Source: Sterolibacterium sp. (GTDB taxonomy: Bacteria; Pseudomonadota; Gammaproteobacteria; Burkholderiales; Rhodocyclaceae). From it: 64,000 bases of DNA. Shown here one piece after another: positions 46,978 through 57,233 of this stretch (position 1 is the first letter of the stretch; each line of letters opens with the position of its first letter). The position numbers and the translations under genes are program-made. The stretch is from positions 62,001-126,000 of the forward strand of contig JAQTOA010000005.1 in NCBI GenBank assembly GCA_028713555.1. Reading direction: 5' to 3'. The notes below the pieces were generated by a model. The model was not told the origin of the DNA. It saw only the letters and a list, made by a program, of their open reading frames with translations, and made no database searches.

Positions 46978-48752
46978 TTCTTCTCCTTCGCCAAATCGAT
47001 GTACAGCCATTCTTCCTGCAGGATCGGATGCTTCTTGAAGCCGATCACCCAAGGCTGCGCCAGCATGTTGCGATAGCGCGCATAGCCGACGCGGATCGGC
47101 GCATAGACTTCCAGTATACGGGCCATTTCGCGATACAGCCGGTTCCGCTCGGGACCGTCCGGGAGTTTCTGCGAAGCCGCGTAACGCCGGTCATATTCGG
47201 GAATTTGGCTACAGCCGTTGTTGTTCTGATGCGTATTCGGGCCGTAGAACAATTGCATGAAGTTGTCGCCGTCGGGGTAATCGGCGATCCACGGCGCGTT
47301 GCGCGACATCAGTTCGCATTGCCGCTCGGCCTTGAGCATGTCGGGGAAAGGCATCAGGTTATCTTTCATGCGAATGCCCAGGGAATCATAGACTTTTTTC
47401 CAGATTTCCGCCTGCAGCTTGCCGTTGGAGTCGGCGCGCGCCGAATAAGTGATCGTCAGCGGCTTGCCGTCCGGCAGGATGCGGTAGCCGTCGGCGCCTT
47501 TCTTGTAGCCGAACTTGTCGAGCAGGGCATTCGCCAGCCTGGGGTCGTGGCGCACCGAACTGCGATAGCCTGGGTCGTGGCCGACGATGCCGGGCGGAAT
47601 CGGGTATTCGAGGGGAATCGCTTCGCCGTTCCAGACCAGGGCGATCTCCTCCTGGACGTTGTAGGCCATGGCGATGGCGCGCCGCAGGGCGATCTTCTCC
47701 TTGCTCAGGCCGCCGATCACCGGGTTCTGCATGTTCCAGTAGACGTAGCTGATCTCCGGGTCGACGATGCGCGACAGTTGCACGCCCTGCGCCACGAATT
47801 CCGGCCGCAGCTTGCCGTTGAGCAGCGCCTTGGGGGCGAGCGGGCCTTGCAGTTCCACCAGGTCGACCTGCTTGCCGACGAAAGCCAGCCAGCGCGACTG
47901 GTCTTCGAGCATGACGCGGACGTCGATGCGGCCGACCTGCGGGATGCGCTTGCCTTGCATGGCGGCGACGATGGCCTGGTCTTCCGGGTCGGCGCCGGCC
48001 GCGAAATCCCACTTCCGGTCACGGTACTCGGGACTGGCGTCGAGCACGATGCGCGAGCCGCGCACCCATTCGCCCAAGTGGTAGGGACCGGTGCCGACCG
48101 GGTTGGACTGCGCCTGGCCCATGCCATCGCGATATTTCTCGATCACCTCGCGCGCCACCGCGCTGGTCGGTTCGTGCGCCAGGATCATGCTCAGGTTGAA
48201 ATCGGGCTGCTTGAGATGGATGCGCAGGGTGTAACGATCGAGCAATTCGAAGCCGGCAATCGGCTCATCATAATCGAAGCGCCCGGATTGCTTGGCCCTA
48301 GCCGCCGCTTCGTCGAAGCCGACGACCTTGCCTGCGAACAACCAACTATGCGGCGAAGCGAGGCGTGGATCGAACAGGCGCTGAAACGAATACACATAAT
48401 CGGCCATGGAGAGCTCGCGGCGCTTGCCGCCGAAGGCTGGGTCAGGATAAAAGGTGATGCCCTGCTTCAAGCGGATGGTGTAGGTCTTGCCGCCATCGGA
48501 TATTTCCGGCAAGGCCTCGGCCGTCAACGGCACCACCTTGGCGGGACGGGCCAGATAATCATAAGTGTAGAGGGTCTCAAAGATCGACCGATTCACCCTG
48601 CCCGAATACAGATCGCGGGTGATGGCCGGGTCGAAGCCGGTTTCGGCGGCGACAAAAACGGCGTGCAGGACTTTGTCGGCATCGGCGGCCAAGGTCGGCG
48701 CCGGCCACGCGCAAACCAGCAGCAGTGCCATGCAGAACAGTCGGGGAAGCAT
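46974..48752 (-). CDS. Peptide ABC transporter substrate-binding protein (SBP family 5), copy 1
   Basis: Periplasmic binding protein, 592 residues, with signal peptide MLPRLFCMALLLVCAWPAPTLA. The SBP_bac_5 fold shows SIFETLYTYDYLARPAKVVPLTAEALPEISDGGKTYTIRL, NPVGTGPYHLGEW, and a DPGYRSSVRHDPRLANALLDKFGY stretch. It resembles the next gene over its whole length, so the pair arose by duplication. The start overlaps the stop of that gene by two to three bases (TGATG). Confidence 0.92.
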   Translation of the reverse strand: MLPRLFCMALLLVCAWPAPTLAADADKVLHAVFVAAETGFDPAITRDLYSGRVNRSIFETLYTYDYLARPAKVVPLTAEALPEISDGGKTYTIRLKQGITFYPDPAFGGKRRELSMADYVYSFQRLFDPRLASPHSWLFAGKVVGFDEAAARAKQSGRFDYDEPIAGFELLDRYTLRIHLKQPDFNLSMILAHEPTSAVAREVIEKYRDGMGQAQSNPVGTGPYHLGEWVRGSRIVLDASPEYRDRKWDFAAGADPEDQAIVAAMQGKRIPQVGRIDVRVMLEDQSRWLAFVGKQVDLVELQGPLAPKALLNGKLRPEFVAQGVQLSRIVDPEISYVYWNMQNPVIGGLSKEKIALRRAIAMAYNVQEEIALVWNGEAIPLEYPIPPGIVGHDPGYRSSVRHDPRLANALLDKFGYKKGADGYRILPDGKPLTITYSARADSNGKLQAEIWKKVYDSLGIRMKDNLMPFPDMLKAERQCELMSRNAPWIADYPDGDNFMQLFYGPNTHQNNNGCSQIPEYDRRYAASQKLPDGPERNRLYREMARILEVYAPIRVGYARYRNMLAQPWVIGFKKHPILQEEWLYIDLAKEKK

Positions 48753-50548
48753 CAATGCTTCTCCACGTCGAGATACTGCCAGTCCGAGAGCAGGATTGGA
48801 TGTTTCTTGAAGCCCTTCACCCACGGCCGCACCAGCCAGTTGCGCAGGCGCGTGGAATGCAGCGACCAGGCTGTGTCGGCTTCCTGCTGGCGGCTCATCT
48901 CGACCACCAGGCGATTGCGCTCTGGTCCCGGCGGTGTCGCCACGAACTGTCGATACAAAGCATCGTAGGCCGCCGACCGATAGCAGCCGTTGTTGCCCCG
49001 ACCGGCATTGGGACCGTAGAGCAACTGCAGGAAGTTCTCGGCCTCGGGAAAATCGGCATACCAGGCGCTGCCCCAGATGGCCAGTTTGCATTCCATCGCC
49101 GCCTTGAGATTGTCGGCAAAATTGCTGACCTTGATGTCGAAGCGGATACCGATCTGATCCAGGCCGCGTTTCCAGAGTTCGCCGTATTGGCGCGATACGG
49201 AGGTCTGTTCCTGGGCGAGTTCGACCACCAGCGGCCGGCCGTCGGGCAAGCTGCGATAACCATCGGCGCCGCGCTTGTAGCCGTAGTGATCGAGCAGGCG
49301 ATTGGCGAGGTCGGGGTCGTAAGGAATGCTGCTGCGATAGCCGGCATCATGGCCGACCACGCCGGCGGGGACTATCATCTCGGCCTTGACCGCCTGGTTC
49401 TTGCGGATCAGCGCGATCTCTTCCTTGACGTTGTAGGCCATGGCGATGGCGCGCCGCAAGGCGATCTTCTCCGGCGTGTATCCGCCCACCACCGGATCGC
49501 GCAGGTTAAACAGCGTATAGGTCACTTCGGGTTCGCTGACGCGGTACAAGCCGATGCCCTGGCTGGCGAACTCCGGCTTGAGCCGGTTGCCGTCCATGAC
49601 CAGGGGCGCCGCGACTTGCGGCAGCTTGTCGAGGTCGAGCTGTCCGCCCTGAAAGGCCAGCCAGCGCGACTGCTCCTCTTCGATGATGCGGATGTCGATC
49701 CGCCCCAGCTGGGGCATCTTCTTGCCGCGCATGTCGCGCGCCAACTGCTCGTCCCAGGCGTCGCCACTGGAAGCGAAGTTCCAGACAAAGCCGCGATAAT
49801 CGGGATTGGCTTCGAGCACGATCTTGCTGCGCGGCACGTATTCCTTGAGCAGGTAGGGGCCGGTGCCGACCGGGTGGGCGCCGCCCTGCTGGCCGTAAGC
49901 CTCGACAACCTCGCGCGCGGCGGCGGCCAGCGAATGGTAGGCCGTCACATACAGGAAGTTGTAGTCGGGCCGGTTCAGGCGCACCCGCAAGGTGTAGCGG
50001 TCGGGCGTTGCCAGGCCGGCGACCGGCGCATCGTAATCGAACTTGCCGCTTTTCTTGGCCTGACTGGCGAGCGCATCGAGGCCGACGATCTTGCCCTCCA
50101 CCATGCCGGCCGAGGGCGCGCGATTGGCCGGGTCGAGCAGGCGCTTGATGGAGTAGGCGTAATCCTGTGCGGTCAATTCGCGGCGCTGGCCCTTGAAGGC
50201 CGGGTCGGGCGTGAAATAGATGCCTTTCCTGATGCGGAAAGTGAAGGTCTTGCCGCCGTCGGCAATTTCCGGCATGGCCTCCGCCGTCAACGGCATCAGC
50301 TTGGCTGGACGCGCCAGGTAATCGTAGGTCAGCAGGGTTTCGAAGATCGCCTCGCTGACCCAACCGGAATAAAGATTGAAAGTATGGGCCAGGTCGAAGC
50401 CGTCATCGGCGGCCTCGAAAGCGACATGGAGCACCTTGTTCGGGTCGGCCGCTCGTGCCGCAGCACTGGCCCACACCAAAAGAACACCCCATGCAAGAGC
50501 TCGGCAACTCTGCTGTAGCAAGCGCAAGCCGGCTTCCAGGGAACTCAT
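48752..50548 (-). CDS. Peptide ABC transporter substrate-binding protein (SBP family 5), copy 2
   Basis: First gene of the uptake operon, about 598 residues. Periplasmic by signal peptide (WGVLLVWASAAARA). Shared blocks with copy 1 are AIFETLLTYDYLARPAKLMPLTAEAMPEIADGGKTFTF, PVGTGPYLLKEY, and DAGYRSSIPYDPDLANRLLDHYGY; its pocket residues differ, so ligand range may differ. The ATG at 50548 has GAGG seven bases upstream; ATGs at 50560 and 50593 are alternatives. About 170 bases separate it from the divergent magnesium-transporter-like gene. Confidence 0.91.
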   Translation of the reverse strand: MSSLEAGLRLLQQSCRALAWGVLLVWASAAARAADPNKVLHVAFEAADDGFDLAHTFNLYSGWVSEAIFETLLTYDYLARPAKLMPLTAEAMPEIADGGKTFTFRIRKGIYFTPDPAFKGQRRELTAQDYAYSIKRLLDPANRAPSAGMVEGKIVGLDALASQAKKSGKFDYDAPVAGLATPDRYTLRVRLNRPDYNFLYVTAYHSLAAAAREVVEAYGQQGGAHPVGTGPYLLKEYVPRSKIVLEANPDYRGFVWNFASSGDAWDEQLARDMRGKKMPQLGRIDIRIIEEEQSRWLAFQGGQLDLDKLPQVAAPLVMDGNRLKPEFASQGIGLYRVSEPEVTYTLFNLRDPVVGGYTPEKIALRRAIAMAYNVKEEIALIRKNQAVKAEMIVPAGVVGHDAGYRSSIPYDPDLANRLLDHYGYKRGADGYRSLPDGRPLVVELAQEQTSVSRQYGELWKRGLDQIGIRFDIKVSNFADNLKAAMECKLAIWGSAWYADFPEAENFLQLLYGPNAGRGNNGCYRSAAYDALYRQFVATPPGPERNRLVVEMSRQQEADTAWSLHSTRLRNWLVRPWVKGFKKHPILLSDWQYLDVEKH

Positions 50549-50719
50549 TGCCAACCTCATAACAAAAAAACCTGCGAAATATACACTATTCATTTGCCAA
50601 GAGCGCTTTACGGAATTGTCAGGTACCCTTGGATTCAGATTCGCGCCAGCGTCAGGATTTCCCTACAATAGCGACTTTAGTACGTCGTACCGTAGAACTT
50701 CAGAATATTTCCTCAGACC

Positions 50720-52078
50720 ATGGCCGAGATTGATCATTCTCAGGAAGGCGTGCAACTGGGCTTGCGCGAAGTGCGGGCTTTGCTTGCCCGCCACAAGGTG
50801 GTCGAGGATCTGGTGCATCGCCAGGAAATGCCCAAGCATGAACTGATCGAAGGCCTGGTGCACAAGCAGCACCTTCCGGCGTTGCGCCACCTGCTGGATC
50901 CACTGGCGGCGGCAGATATTGCCCGGATCCTGATAGCGCTTACCGAGGACGAACGGCGCGTAGTCTGGAATCATATCCGCGAGGAGCGCGGTGACTCGAT
51001 TCTCGAGAAAATCCCGGACGACATACGCGCCGAGCTGGTCGGTGTCTCGAATTACAAGGTCGATAAAGCCATGTTGAATGCCTTCGAACTTCACAACGGA
51101 CGCTTGCGCCTGGTCAAGGTTATGTCAAGAGACGACCTGGCCAACCTGAAGCCGATTTGGGTCGACCTGGTAGCCCCCACCGACAAAATGCGCGCCATGG
51201 TGGGCGAGCATTTCGATCTCGTTCTGCCGGACCCGGATGATCTCACCGACCTCGAAGCCACCGCCCGCTTCTATGTCGAGGACAACGGCGAAGTTCATCT
51301 GCACTCCGACTTTCTGCTCGACACCGACAGCGGCTCGCGCAATGTCGCAGTGGCTTTCATCCTCCACCGCGACATCCTGTTTTCGGTGCGCAAGGAAGAA
51401 CTGCCGGTGTTTCGCCTGCAACGCCTGCGCGCGAGCACCCAATCCGGCTATGTCAATGAAGGCAAGGACGTACTGCTCGACCTCTACGCCGCCGACGCCG
51501 AATACTCGGCCGATGCGCTCGAAGATGTCTATTCCGATTTCGAGGAGGTCAGCAAGCGCGTGTTGAATCCCAACGTCACCGATGACGAGGCGGCGCACAT
51601 CCTGGCCGAGATCGCGCGCGGCGAAGACCTCAACGGCCGCATTCGCCGCAACGTTCTCGACACGCGTCGCGCCCTGTCATTCCTGCTGCGCAGCAAGTTT
51701 CTCAAAGCCGAACAACATGAGGATGCGCGCCAGATTCTGCGCGACATCGAGTCGCTCGACGGCCATACCTCCTTCCTGTTCGGCAAGATCAACTTCCTGA
51801 TGGACGCGACGGTGGGCTTCATCAACATCAACCAGAACAAACGCGTGTCCAAGCTCACCACCCTCAGCGTGGTCTTCATGCCGCTCAACATCCTCGCGGG
51901 CATCGGCGGCATGTCGGAGTTTTCGATGATGACCAGGGACGTTCCCTGGCCTATCTCCTACGGCGCGTTTACCCTCGGCATGGCGCTGATTGGCTGGGCG
52001 ACTTATGCCGCCCTCAAGCTGTTCGAGAGCCGCAAAGCCCGGCTCATGCACGAAGCACGCCTGCGCAAGGACGATTAG
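50720..52078 (+). CDS. CorA-family divalent cation transporter with N-terminal MgtE-like domain
   Basis: Predicted magnesium/cobalt transporter, 452 residues. Residues 20-110 form helical repeats like the cytosolic N-domain of MgtE (HLLDPLAAADIARILIALTEDERR, ILEKIPDDIRAELVG). About 125-380 is the CorA funnel, with the long stalk helix. Two C-terminal membrane helices follow (LSVVFMPLNILAGIGGMSEF and AFTLGMALIGWATYAALKLF). The pore signature is GMS rather than the classical GMN. The last residues are basic. It is followed after 17 bases by a PstS-like gene and a diguanylate cyclase. Confidence 0.88.
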   Translation: MAEIDHSQEGVQLGLREVRALLARHKVVEDLVHRQEMPKHELIEGLVHKQHLPALRHLLDPLAAADIARILIALTEDERRVVWNHIREERGDSILEKIPDDIRAELVGVSNYKVDKAMLNAFELHNGRLRLVKVMSRDDLANLKPIWVDLVAPTDKMRAMVGEHFDLVLPDPDDLTDLEATARFYVEDNGEVHLHSDFLLDTDSGSRNVAVAFILHRDILFSVRKEELPVFRLQRLRASTQSGYVNEGKDVLLDLYAADAEYSADALEDVYSDFEEVSKRVLNPNVTDDEAAHILAEIARGEDLNGRIRRNVLDTRRALSFLLRSKFLKAEQHEDARQILRDIESLDGHTSFLFGKINFLMDATVGFININQNKRVSKLTTLSVVFMPLNILAGIGGMSEFSMMTRDVPWPISYGAFTLGMALIGWATYAALKLFESRKARLMHEARLRKDD

Positions 52079-52095
52079 CCGGAGAAAGGAAGAAT

Positions 52096-52926
52096 ATGCT
52101 TCGCGTAGAAAAATTGGCATGGCGTGAAGTACTCGTTTTCTCCTGCGCCTTCTTGCTGCTGGCAATTTCAGGCACTACCAGAGCGGAGGAACTCAGGATC
52201 GGCGGAACCGGCACCGCGATCGGCACCTTGCGCCTGCTTGCCGCGGAATACAGCGAGAAGCATCCGGAAACCCGGATCAGGATCGTTCCCAATCTGGGCA
52301 GCAGCGGCGGCATCAAGGCCGTCCTCGGCGCTGCAATCGATCTGGCGGTGACCTCCCGACCCCTGAAGCAGGAGGAACGCCAGCTCGGGGCCAGCGAACA
52401 GGAATATGCCCGCACCCCGTTGGTATTCGCCGTGGCCGCGAAAGCCACGGTCGACGCCATCACGCGCCAGGAGCTGGCCGGAATTTACGCCGGAACCCGA
52501 ACGAAATGGCCCGACGGCAGTCCGATCCGGGTCATCCTGCGCCCACCCAGCGACATTGACTCGGACCTGGTCAAGGGCTTCTCCGCAGAGGTACGGCAGG
52601 GAGTTTCCGCGGCCGAGGCGCGTCCCGGAGTCAAGATCGCGCTAACCGATCAGGATGCCGCCAACGATCTTGAGAAAATCCCGGGCGCTGTCGGCCCCAC
52701 CTCGCTTGCCCTGATTATTTCGGAGCACCGCGCACTCAAGGCGCTACAACTCGACGGCATCCAGCCCACCCTCCAGAATGCCGCCAGTCAGGCCTACCCC
52801 TACTCCAAGCGTTTATTCCTGGTGACCGGCACCAGGCGCTCAACTGCGGCCGAAAGCTTCAGCGTCTTTGTTCGTTCCCCAGCCGGCCGCAAGATCCTGG
52901 TTGCCAACGGGCATTGGCTGCCGTGA
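52096..52926 (+). CDS. PstS-like periplasmic substrate-binding protein
   Basis: Periplasmic binding protein, 276 residues, with signal peptide ending TTRA. The N-terminal LRIGGTGTAIGTLRLLAAEYSEKHPETRIRIVPNLGSSGGIKAVL follows the phosphate-binding family (PBP_like), and the second lobe has SKRLFLVTGTRRSTAAESFSVFVRSPAGRKIL. No ABC permease or ATPase is adjacent. Its stop overlaps the GTG of a membrane diguanylate cyclase, so it may be a ligand-sensing partner of that enzyme rather than a transport component. The ligand (phosphate, molybdate or other anion) is not determined. Confidence 0.85.
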   Translation: MLRVEKLAWREVLVFSCAFLLLAISGTTRAEELRIGGTGTAIGTLRLLAAEYSEKHPETRIRIVPNLGSSGGIKAVLGAAIDLAVTSRPLKQEERQLGASEQEYARTPLVFAVAAKATVDAITRQELAGIYAGTRTKWPDGSPIRVILRPPSDIDSDLVKGFSAEVRQGVSAAEARPGVKIALTDQDAANDLEKIPGAVGPTSLALIISEHRALKALQLDGIQPTLQNAASQAYPYSKRLFLVTGTRRSTAAESFSVFVRSPAGRKILVANGHWLP

Positions 52927-54329
52927 AAACCTCCCACGACCATCTGGAAAGCTTGACCACCCGATGGGCGTGGATTGTCGCATTCCTGGTCATGCTGGCG
53001 CTGCCGCTCGGCTATTTCACCCTGGCCTATCGCTTGCACGACGAGCTCCTTCAGCAATTAACCCGGATCAAGGCGGAACAGATTGCCGCGCTGGCCAGCG
53101 AAAACCCCGAGCTTTGGATGTATCAGACTCCGCGCATCGAAGATTTGCTGTTACGCCACAAGGGATCAACGGAAGCCAATAGACAAACGGTACTGGATGC
53201 GCGCGAGCAAATCCTGGTCCAGGTCGGGCAGCCGCTCCAAGCCCCCATTCACAGTCACTCCCAGCCGATTTTTGAATCCGGGCGGATCGTCGGGCGCATT
53301 GAGATCGCCCACTCAATGCGCGAAGAGCTGCAGGGCACTTTGCTGGCCGGGCTGCTGGGCCTGTTGCTGGGAGGAGCGGTATATTTCACTTTGCGAATCT
53401 TGCCGTTGCGCGCCCTGCGCCGCGTGACCCAAGCCCTGCTTGGTCAGCAGCAACGTTTCGTCACGGCCGTCGAGTCCGCCATGGACGGCTATGCCTTGCT
53501 CGACGCTCAGGGAAAGTTGCTGGAAGTCAATGAATCCCTGTGCGCGATAACGGGATATTCACGCGGGGAATTGCTGGCACTGACGATTGCAGATCTGGAA
53601 GCAGCGCCGAATGCGGGCGAGTTCATTGCGAGGGTTAACACCATCCGCCATGGACGTCTTGAGACCCGCTGGAAGCGCCGCGACGGTGCGCCGATCGATG
53701 TCGAAGTGACGGCGACTTGTCTTGCCCAAGCCAATACGGAATTTTTCTGTTTCTTCCGCGACATCACCCAGAAGAAAGCATCCGAAGCGTTAATCTGGAA
53801 ACAAGCCAACTTCGACATGCTCACCCAGTTGCCCAATCGCAGCATGTTGCACTATCGCCTGGCCGAGGAAATCAAAAAGGCCCGTCGCGAACAGCTTCAA
53901 CTGGCACTGCTGTTTGTCGACCTCGATCGTTTCAAGGAGGTCAACGACACGCTGGGGCACGACATCGGCGACCTGCTGCTGGTGGAAGCGGCGCAACGCA
54001 TCTGTGCCTGCGTGCGCGAAACCGACACGGTGGCGCGTCTGGGCGGCGACGAATTCACCGTGATCCTGGCCGGTATTGAAAAGGATAAACCCGACACTGT
54101 CGAGCGCATTGCCCGAGAAATTATCGAGCAGATAAGCAGTCCTTTCAAATTGATGAAGGAGCAGGTGCAGGTGTCGGCGAGTATCGGCATCACCTTCTAT
54201 CCGGCAGATGCCAGCACCATCGAAGGACTCTTCAAGAACGCCGACAAAGCCATGTACGCGGCCAAAAATCAGGGCCGCAACCGCCACTGCTATTTCACTC
54301 CGACTCCGCAGGACTCATTGTTTCGCTGA
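52923..54329 (+). CDS. Membrane-bound PAS-GGDEF diguanylate cyclase
   Basis: Predicted c-di-GMP synthase, 468 residues. Helix 1 (about 15-36) and helix 2 (about 137-160) enclose a periplasmic domain of about 100 residues. A PAS domain (about 180-300) and a GGDEF domain (about 303-460) follow. The catalytic motif is RLGGDEF with an RETD inhibitory site exactly five residues before it, so product inhibition is likely. The GTG start overlaps the PstS-like stop (GTGA), coupling the two. The periplasmic domain could receive the binding protein. Its 3' end overlaps the convergent hemL by 15 bases. Confidence 0.93.
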   Translation: MKTSHDHLESLTTRWAWIVAFLVMLALPLGYFTLAYRLHDELLQQLTRIKAEQIAALASENPELWMYQTPRIEDLLLRHKGSTEANRQTVLDAREQILVQVGQPLQAPIHSHSQPIFESGRIVGRIEIAHSMREELQGTLLAGLLGLLLGGAVYFTLRILPLRALRRVTQALLGQQQRFVTAVESAMDGYALLDAQGKLLEVNESLCAITGYSRGELLALTIADLEAAPNAGEFIARVNTIRHGRLETRWKRRDGAPIDVEVTATCLAQANTEFFCFFRDITQKKASEALIWKQANFDMLTQLPNRSMLHYRLAEEIKKARREQLQLALLFVDLDRFKEVNDTLGHDIGDLLLVEAAQRICACVRETDTVARLGGDEFTVILAGIEKDKPDTVERIAREIIEQISSPFKLMKEQVQVSASIGITFYPADASTIEGLFKNADKAMYAAKNQGRNRHCYFTPTPQDSLFR

Positions 54330-55604
54330 GAAACGTTTGAAAATGGCCTGTGCCGCCGTCACCGTCGCATCGATGTCCGCATCGCCATGCGCCGCCGAGA
54401 CGAAGCCGGCTTCGAAAGCCGATGGCGCCAGGTAATAGCCGGCATCGAGCAGGGCATGGAAGAAGCCGTTGAAGGCGTCCTTGTCGCATTCCATGACTTC
54501 GGCATAATTACCGGGTGGGCTGGCGCGGAAATAGATCCCGAACATGCCGCCGATCGCCTGCGCGGAGAACTTCACGCCGTGCTGCCGCGCCGCGGCAACC
54601 AGCCCATCGCACAGCCGCCGGGTCTTAGCCGTCAGCGCCGCGTAAAATCCCGGCTGACGAATCAAGGCCAGAGTCGCCAGGCCGGCGGCCACCGAGAGCG
54701 GATTGCCGGAAAGCGTTCCGGCCTGATACACCGGGCCGAGCGGAGCGATTTTCTGCATGATCTCGCGCCGCCCGCCAAAAGCGCCGAGCGGCATGCCGCC
54801 GCCGATCACCTTGCCGAAAGTGGATAGATCCGGGGCGATGCCGTAAAGCCCCTGGGCGCTGCCCAGGCCGACGCGAAAACCGGTCATCACTTCATCGACG
54901 ATCAGCACTGCGCCATGTTTCGTACACAAGTCGCGCATCGCCTTGAGGAACTCCGGCTTGGGCGCGATCAGATTCATGTTGCCGGCGACCGGCTCGACGA
55001 TCACGCAGGCGATCTTGTCGCCGTGCTTGGCGAAAGCCTCATGCAGTTGTTGCGCGTTGTTGTAGTCGAGCACCAGCGTGTGCTGCGCCAGATCTGCCGG
55101 CACGCCGCTGGAAGAGGGGTTGCCGAAGGTCAGCATGCCGCTGCCGGCCTTGACCAGCAGGCTGTCCGAATGGCCGTGATAACAGCCCTCGAATTTGATC
55201 AGCGCATCGCGGCCGGTAAAACCACGCGCCAGGCGGATGGCGCTCATCGTCGCTTCGGTGCCGGAAGAGACCAGGCGCACCATTTCCATGCTCGGCACCA
55301 TGTCCACCAGCACCTCGGCCAGTTCGACTTCGCCCGCCGTCGGCGCGCCGAAGGACAGCCCCCTGGCGGCCGCTTCCTGCACTGCGCGCACCACCACCGG
55401 ATGGGCATGGCCGAGGATCAGCGGCCCCCACGAACCGACGTAATCGATATAGCGCTTGCCGTCCGCGTCCCAGACATAGGGCCCTTCGCCGCGCTCGAAA
55501 AAACACGGTGTGCCACCCACCGAGCGGAATGCGCGCACCGGCGAATTCACGCCGCCGGGAATGTGGCGCTGGGCACGGATAAAAAGTTCTTCGTTACGAG
55601 TCAT
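54315..55604 (-). CDS. hemL: Glutamate-1-semialdehyde 2,1-aminomutase
   Basis: PLP enzyme that makes 5-aminolevulinate for heme; 429 residues. The PLP lysine lies in [21 protein letters not shown] (about residue 264). Other signatures are [15 protein letters not shown] at the N-terminus, [16 protein letters not shown], and [12 protein letters not shown]. Length is normal. It has AGGA upstream. It stands alone between the diguanylate cyclase (convergent) and thiE (same strand, 143 bases apart). Confidence 0.96.
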   Translation of the reverse strand: MTRNEELFIRAQRHIPGGVNSPVRAFRSVGGTPCFFERGEGPYVWDADGKRYIDYVGSWGPLILGHAHPVVVRAVQEAAARGLSFGAPTAGEVELAEVLVDMVPSMEMVRLVSSGTEATMSAIRLARGFTGRDALIKFEGCYHGHSDSLLVKAGSGMLTFGNPSSSGVPADLAQHTLVLDYNNAQQLHEAFAKHGDKIACVIVEPVAGNMNLIAPKPEFLKAMRDLCTKHGAVLIVDEVMTGFRVGLGSAQGLYGIAPDLSTFGKVIGGGMPLGAFGGRREIMQKIAPLGPVYQAGTLSGNPLSVAAGLATLALIRQPGFYAALTAKTRRLCDGLVAAARQHGVKFSAQAIGGMFGIYFRASPPGNYAEVMECDKDAFNGFFHALLDAGYYLAPSAFEAGFVSAAHGDADIDATVTAAQAIFKRFSAKQ

Positions 55605-55747
55605 GTCATCCTCACTGAATTACCACCTGATAAAGCGGGTGGATTGGCATTATGCCGAAACTCTGTTTCAAGGCGCACCCTATCTCATGTCTCAATTCAA
55701 CAAACACCGCAGAATTAGGCGATAAATTGTCCCGAATGACCACGCGG

Positions 55748-56389
55748 CTAAGCGAAAAGCTTTTGGTATTCTCGCGCCTGCCCAGCAATATCCATGGCGT
55801 CGAACAAATCGCTGAGCACGGCCAGCAGGTCCGCTCCCGCGCCGATAGTCGCCTGGGCATTCTCCAGGGTGATGCCGCCGATCGCGACAATCGGCAGCGC
55901 GAAACGGCGCTTCGCCTCGCCCAGCAGGGCGAGCGGCGCACGCACAGCGTCCGGTTTGGTCACCGAGGCATGGACGCTGCCAAAAGCCAGATAGTCGGCT
56001 GCGGCGGCGGCCGCAGCAGCCGCGCGTTCGAGGTCGGCGTAACAGGAAACGCCGAGGATTTTCTCCGGCCCCAGGGCACGCCGCGCGGCTTTGATGTCTC
56101 CGTCATCGCGGCCAAGGTGCACTCCGTCGGCACCGATCTCCAGGGCCAGGGCCAAGTCGTCGTTGACGATCAGGCGGGCGTCGCAGGCTCGGCACAGGCG
56201 CAGCAGATCGGCAGCCTGGGCGCGCCTAAGCGGCGGCGGTGCGAACTTGTTGCGGTATTGCACCAGCCGTACCCCGCCGGCCAGCGCTGCTCCGACCAGC
56301 GCGGATAAACGCGGCAGCAACGAGTCGTCCGGAGTGATTGCGTACACCCCGCGCAGTTTACGTAAGGGGTTCGACTCAGCGCTCACCAT
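55748..56389 (-). CDS. thiE: Thiamine-phosphate synthase
   Basis: Joins HMP-PP with the thiazole phosphate to give thiamine phosphate; 213 residues, TIM barrel. Signature segments are GVYAITPD, GGVRLVQYRNK, RACDARLIVNDDLALALEIGADGVHLGRDD, LGVSCY, YLAFGSVHAS-TK and PIVAIGGITLENA. The ATG at 56389 (MVSAES) overlaps thiD by 14 bases; the frame extends further back inside thiD without homology. thiD and thiE act on successive steps. Confidence 0.94.
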   Translation of the reverse strand: MVSAESNPLRKLRGVYAITPDDSLLPRLSALVGAALAGGVRLVQYRNKFAPPPLRRAQAADLLRLCRACDARLIVNDDLALALEIGADGVHLGRDDGDIKAARRALGPEKILGVSCYADLERAAAAAAAAADYLAFGSVHASVTKPDAVRAPLALLGEAKRRFALPIVAIGGITLENAQATIGAGADLLAVLSDLFDAMDIAGQAREYQKLFA

Positions 56390-57233
56390 CCTCGGCAGTT
56401 TCTTGCACCCAGAAAAAACGGTTGGGGAGGTACTGGCCCATGCCGGGACGAAAGCCGGCGGCCAGCGCCTGCCAGGTGAATTCCTGGGCATCCTTGACGG
56501 CTTCGGCGATCTCCAGGCCATTGGCCAGGTTTGCGGCGATGGCCGAAGCCAGTGTGCAGCCGGAACCATGGTAGCTGCCGGGCAGTCGCTCCCACTTATC
56601 GCTGCGCACCATGCCGTGGCTGCCATAGAGCGTGTTGGTGACTTGCTCGGTGTTTTCGTGGGTGCCGGTGATCAGCACGAATTCACTGCCGGCGACAATC
56701 AACCGCCGCGCGCATTCGGCCAGATTCGCCGGCTCGTCGTTGCCATCCTTGTCATCCCCCTCCTCGTCGAGCGCCAGGCGGCGCGCTTCGAGACTGTTGG
56801 GGGTGATGATGGTGGTCTGCGGCAGCAGCAGTTCGATCAGGGCATCGACCATGTCTTCATTGGCGAACTGATCGCCGCGCCCGGAGGCGAGCACCGGATC
56901 GAAGATCAGGGGAATATCCGGGTAATCGGCGATGATTTCGGCAATCGCCATGATGTTCTCGACGCTGCCCAACAATCCCAGCTTGAAAGCGGCGACAGGC
57001 ACATCTTCGAGCAGGGCGCGGGCCTGGTCTGATACCCAATCAGCATCAATCGGAAGAACGTCCTCGACCCCGGCGGTATCCTGCACGGTGATGGCGGTAA
57101 TCACCGTCAGCGGATGGCAACCCATGCTGGCCAAGGTCAGGATATCGGCCTGAATGCCGGCGCCACCGGTGGGATCCGAGGCGGCGAAACTCAATACGAT
57201 GGGCGGCAGCAATTCGGCGGGTGGTTGGGGCAT
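56376..57233 (-). CDS. thiD: Hydroxymethylpyrimidine/phosphomethylpyrimidine kinase
   Basis: Phosphorylates HMP and HMP-P before thiamine phosphate formation; about 285 residues, ribokinase fold. Key pieces: SFAASDPTGGAGIQADI at the N-terminus, ITPNSLEA, and GSGCTLASAIAANLANG that contains the catalytic DGSGC-like anion hole (here YHGSGC). An acidic insert DEEGDDKDGNDEPANL lies near the middle. The start could instead be ATG 57281, giving 16 more residues. It overlaps thiE. Confidence 0.93.
   Translation of the reverse strand: MPQPPAELLPPIVLSFAASDPTGGAGIQADILTLASMGCHPLTVITAITVQDTAGVEDVLPIDADWVSDQARALLEDVPVAAFKLGLLGSVENIMAIAEIIADYPDIPLIFDPVLASGRGDQFANEDMVDALIELLLPQTTIITPNSLEARRLALDEEGDDKDGNDEPANLAECARRLIVAGSEFVLITGTHENTEQVTNTLYGSHGMVRSDKWERLPGSYHGSGCTLASAIAANLANGLEIAEAVKDAQEFTWQALAAGFRPGMGQYLPNRFFWVQETAEDGER

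Noticed and set aside
46872-50518. Two plus-strand open frames of about 600-700 codons opposite the peptide-binding proteins
   Set aside because: Antisense shadows of two SBP family 5 genes with signal peptides and clear homology; no start signals.
55605-55747. FNR site or riboswitch before hemL
   Set aside because: Half-sites do not pair at the right spacing; only a weak GGTGG/CCACC stem was seen in the leader.
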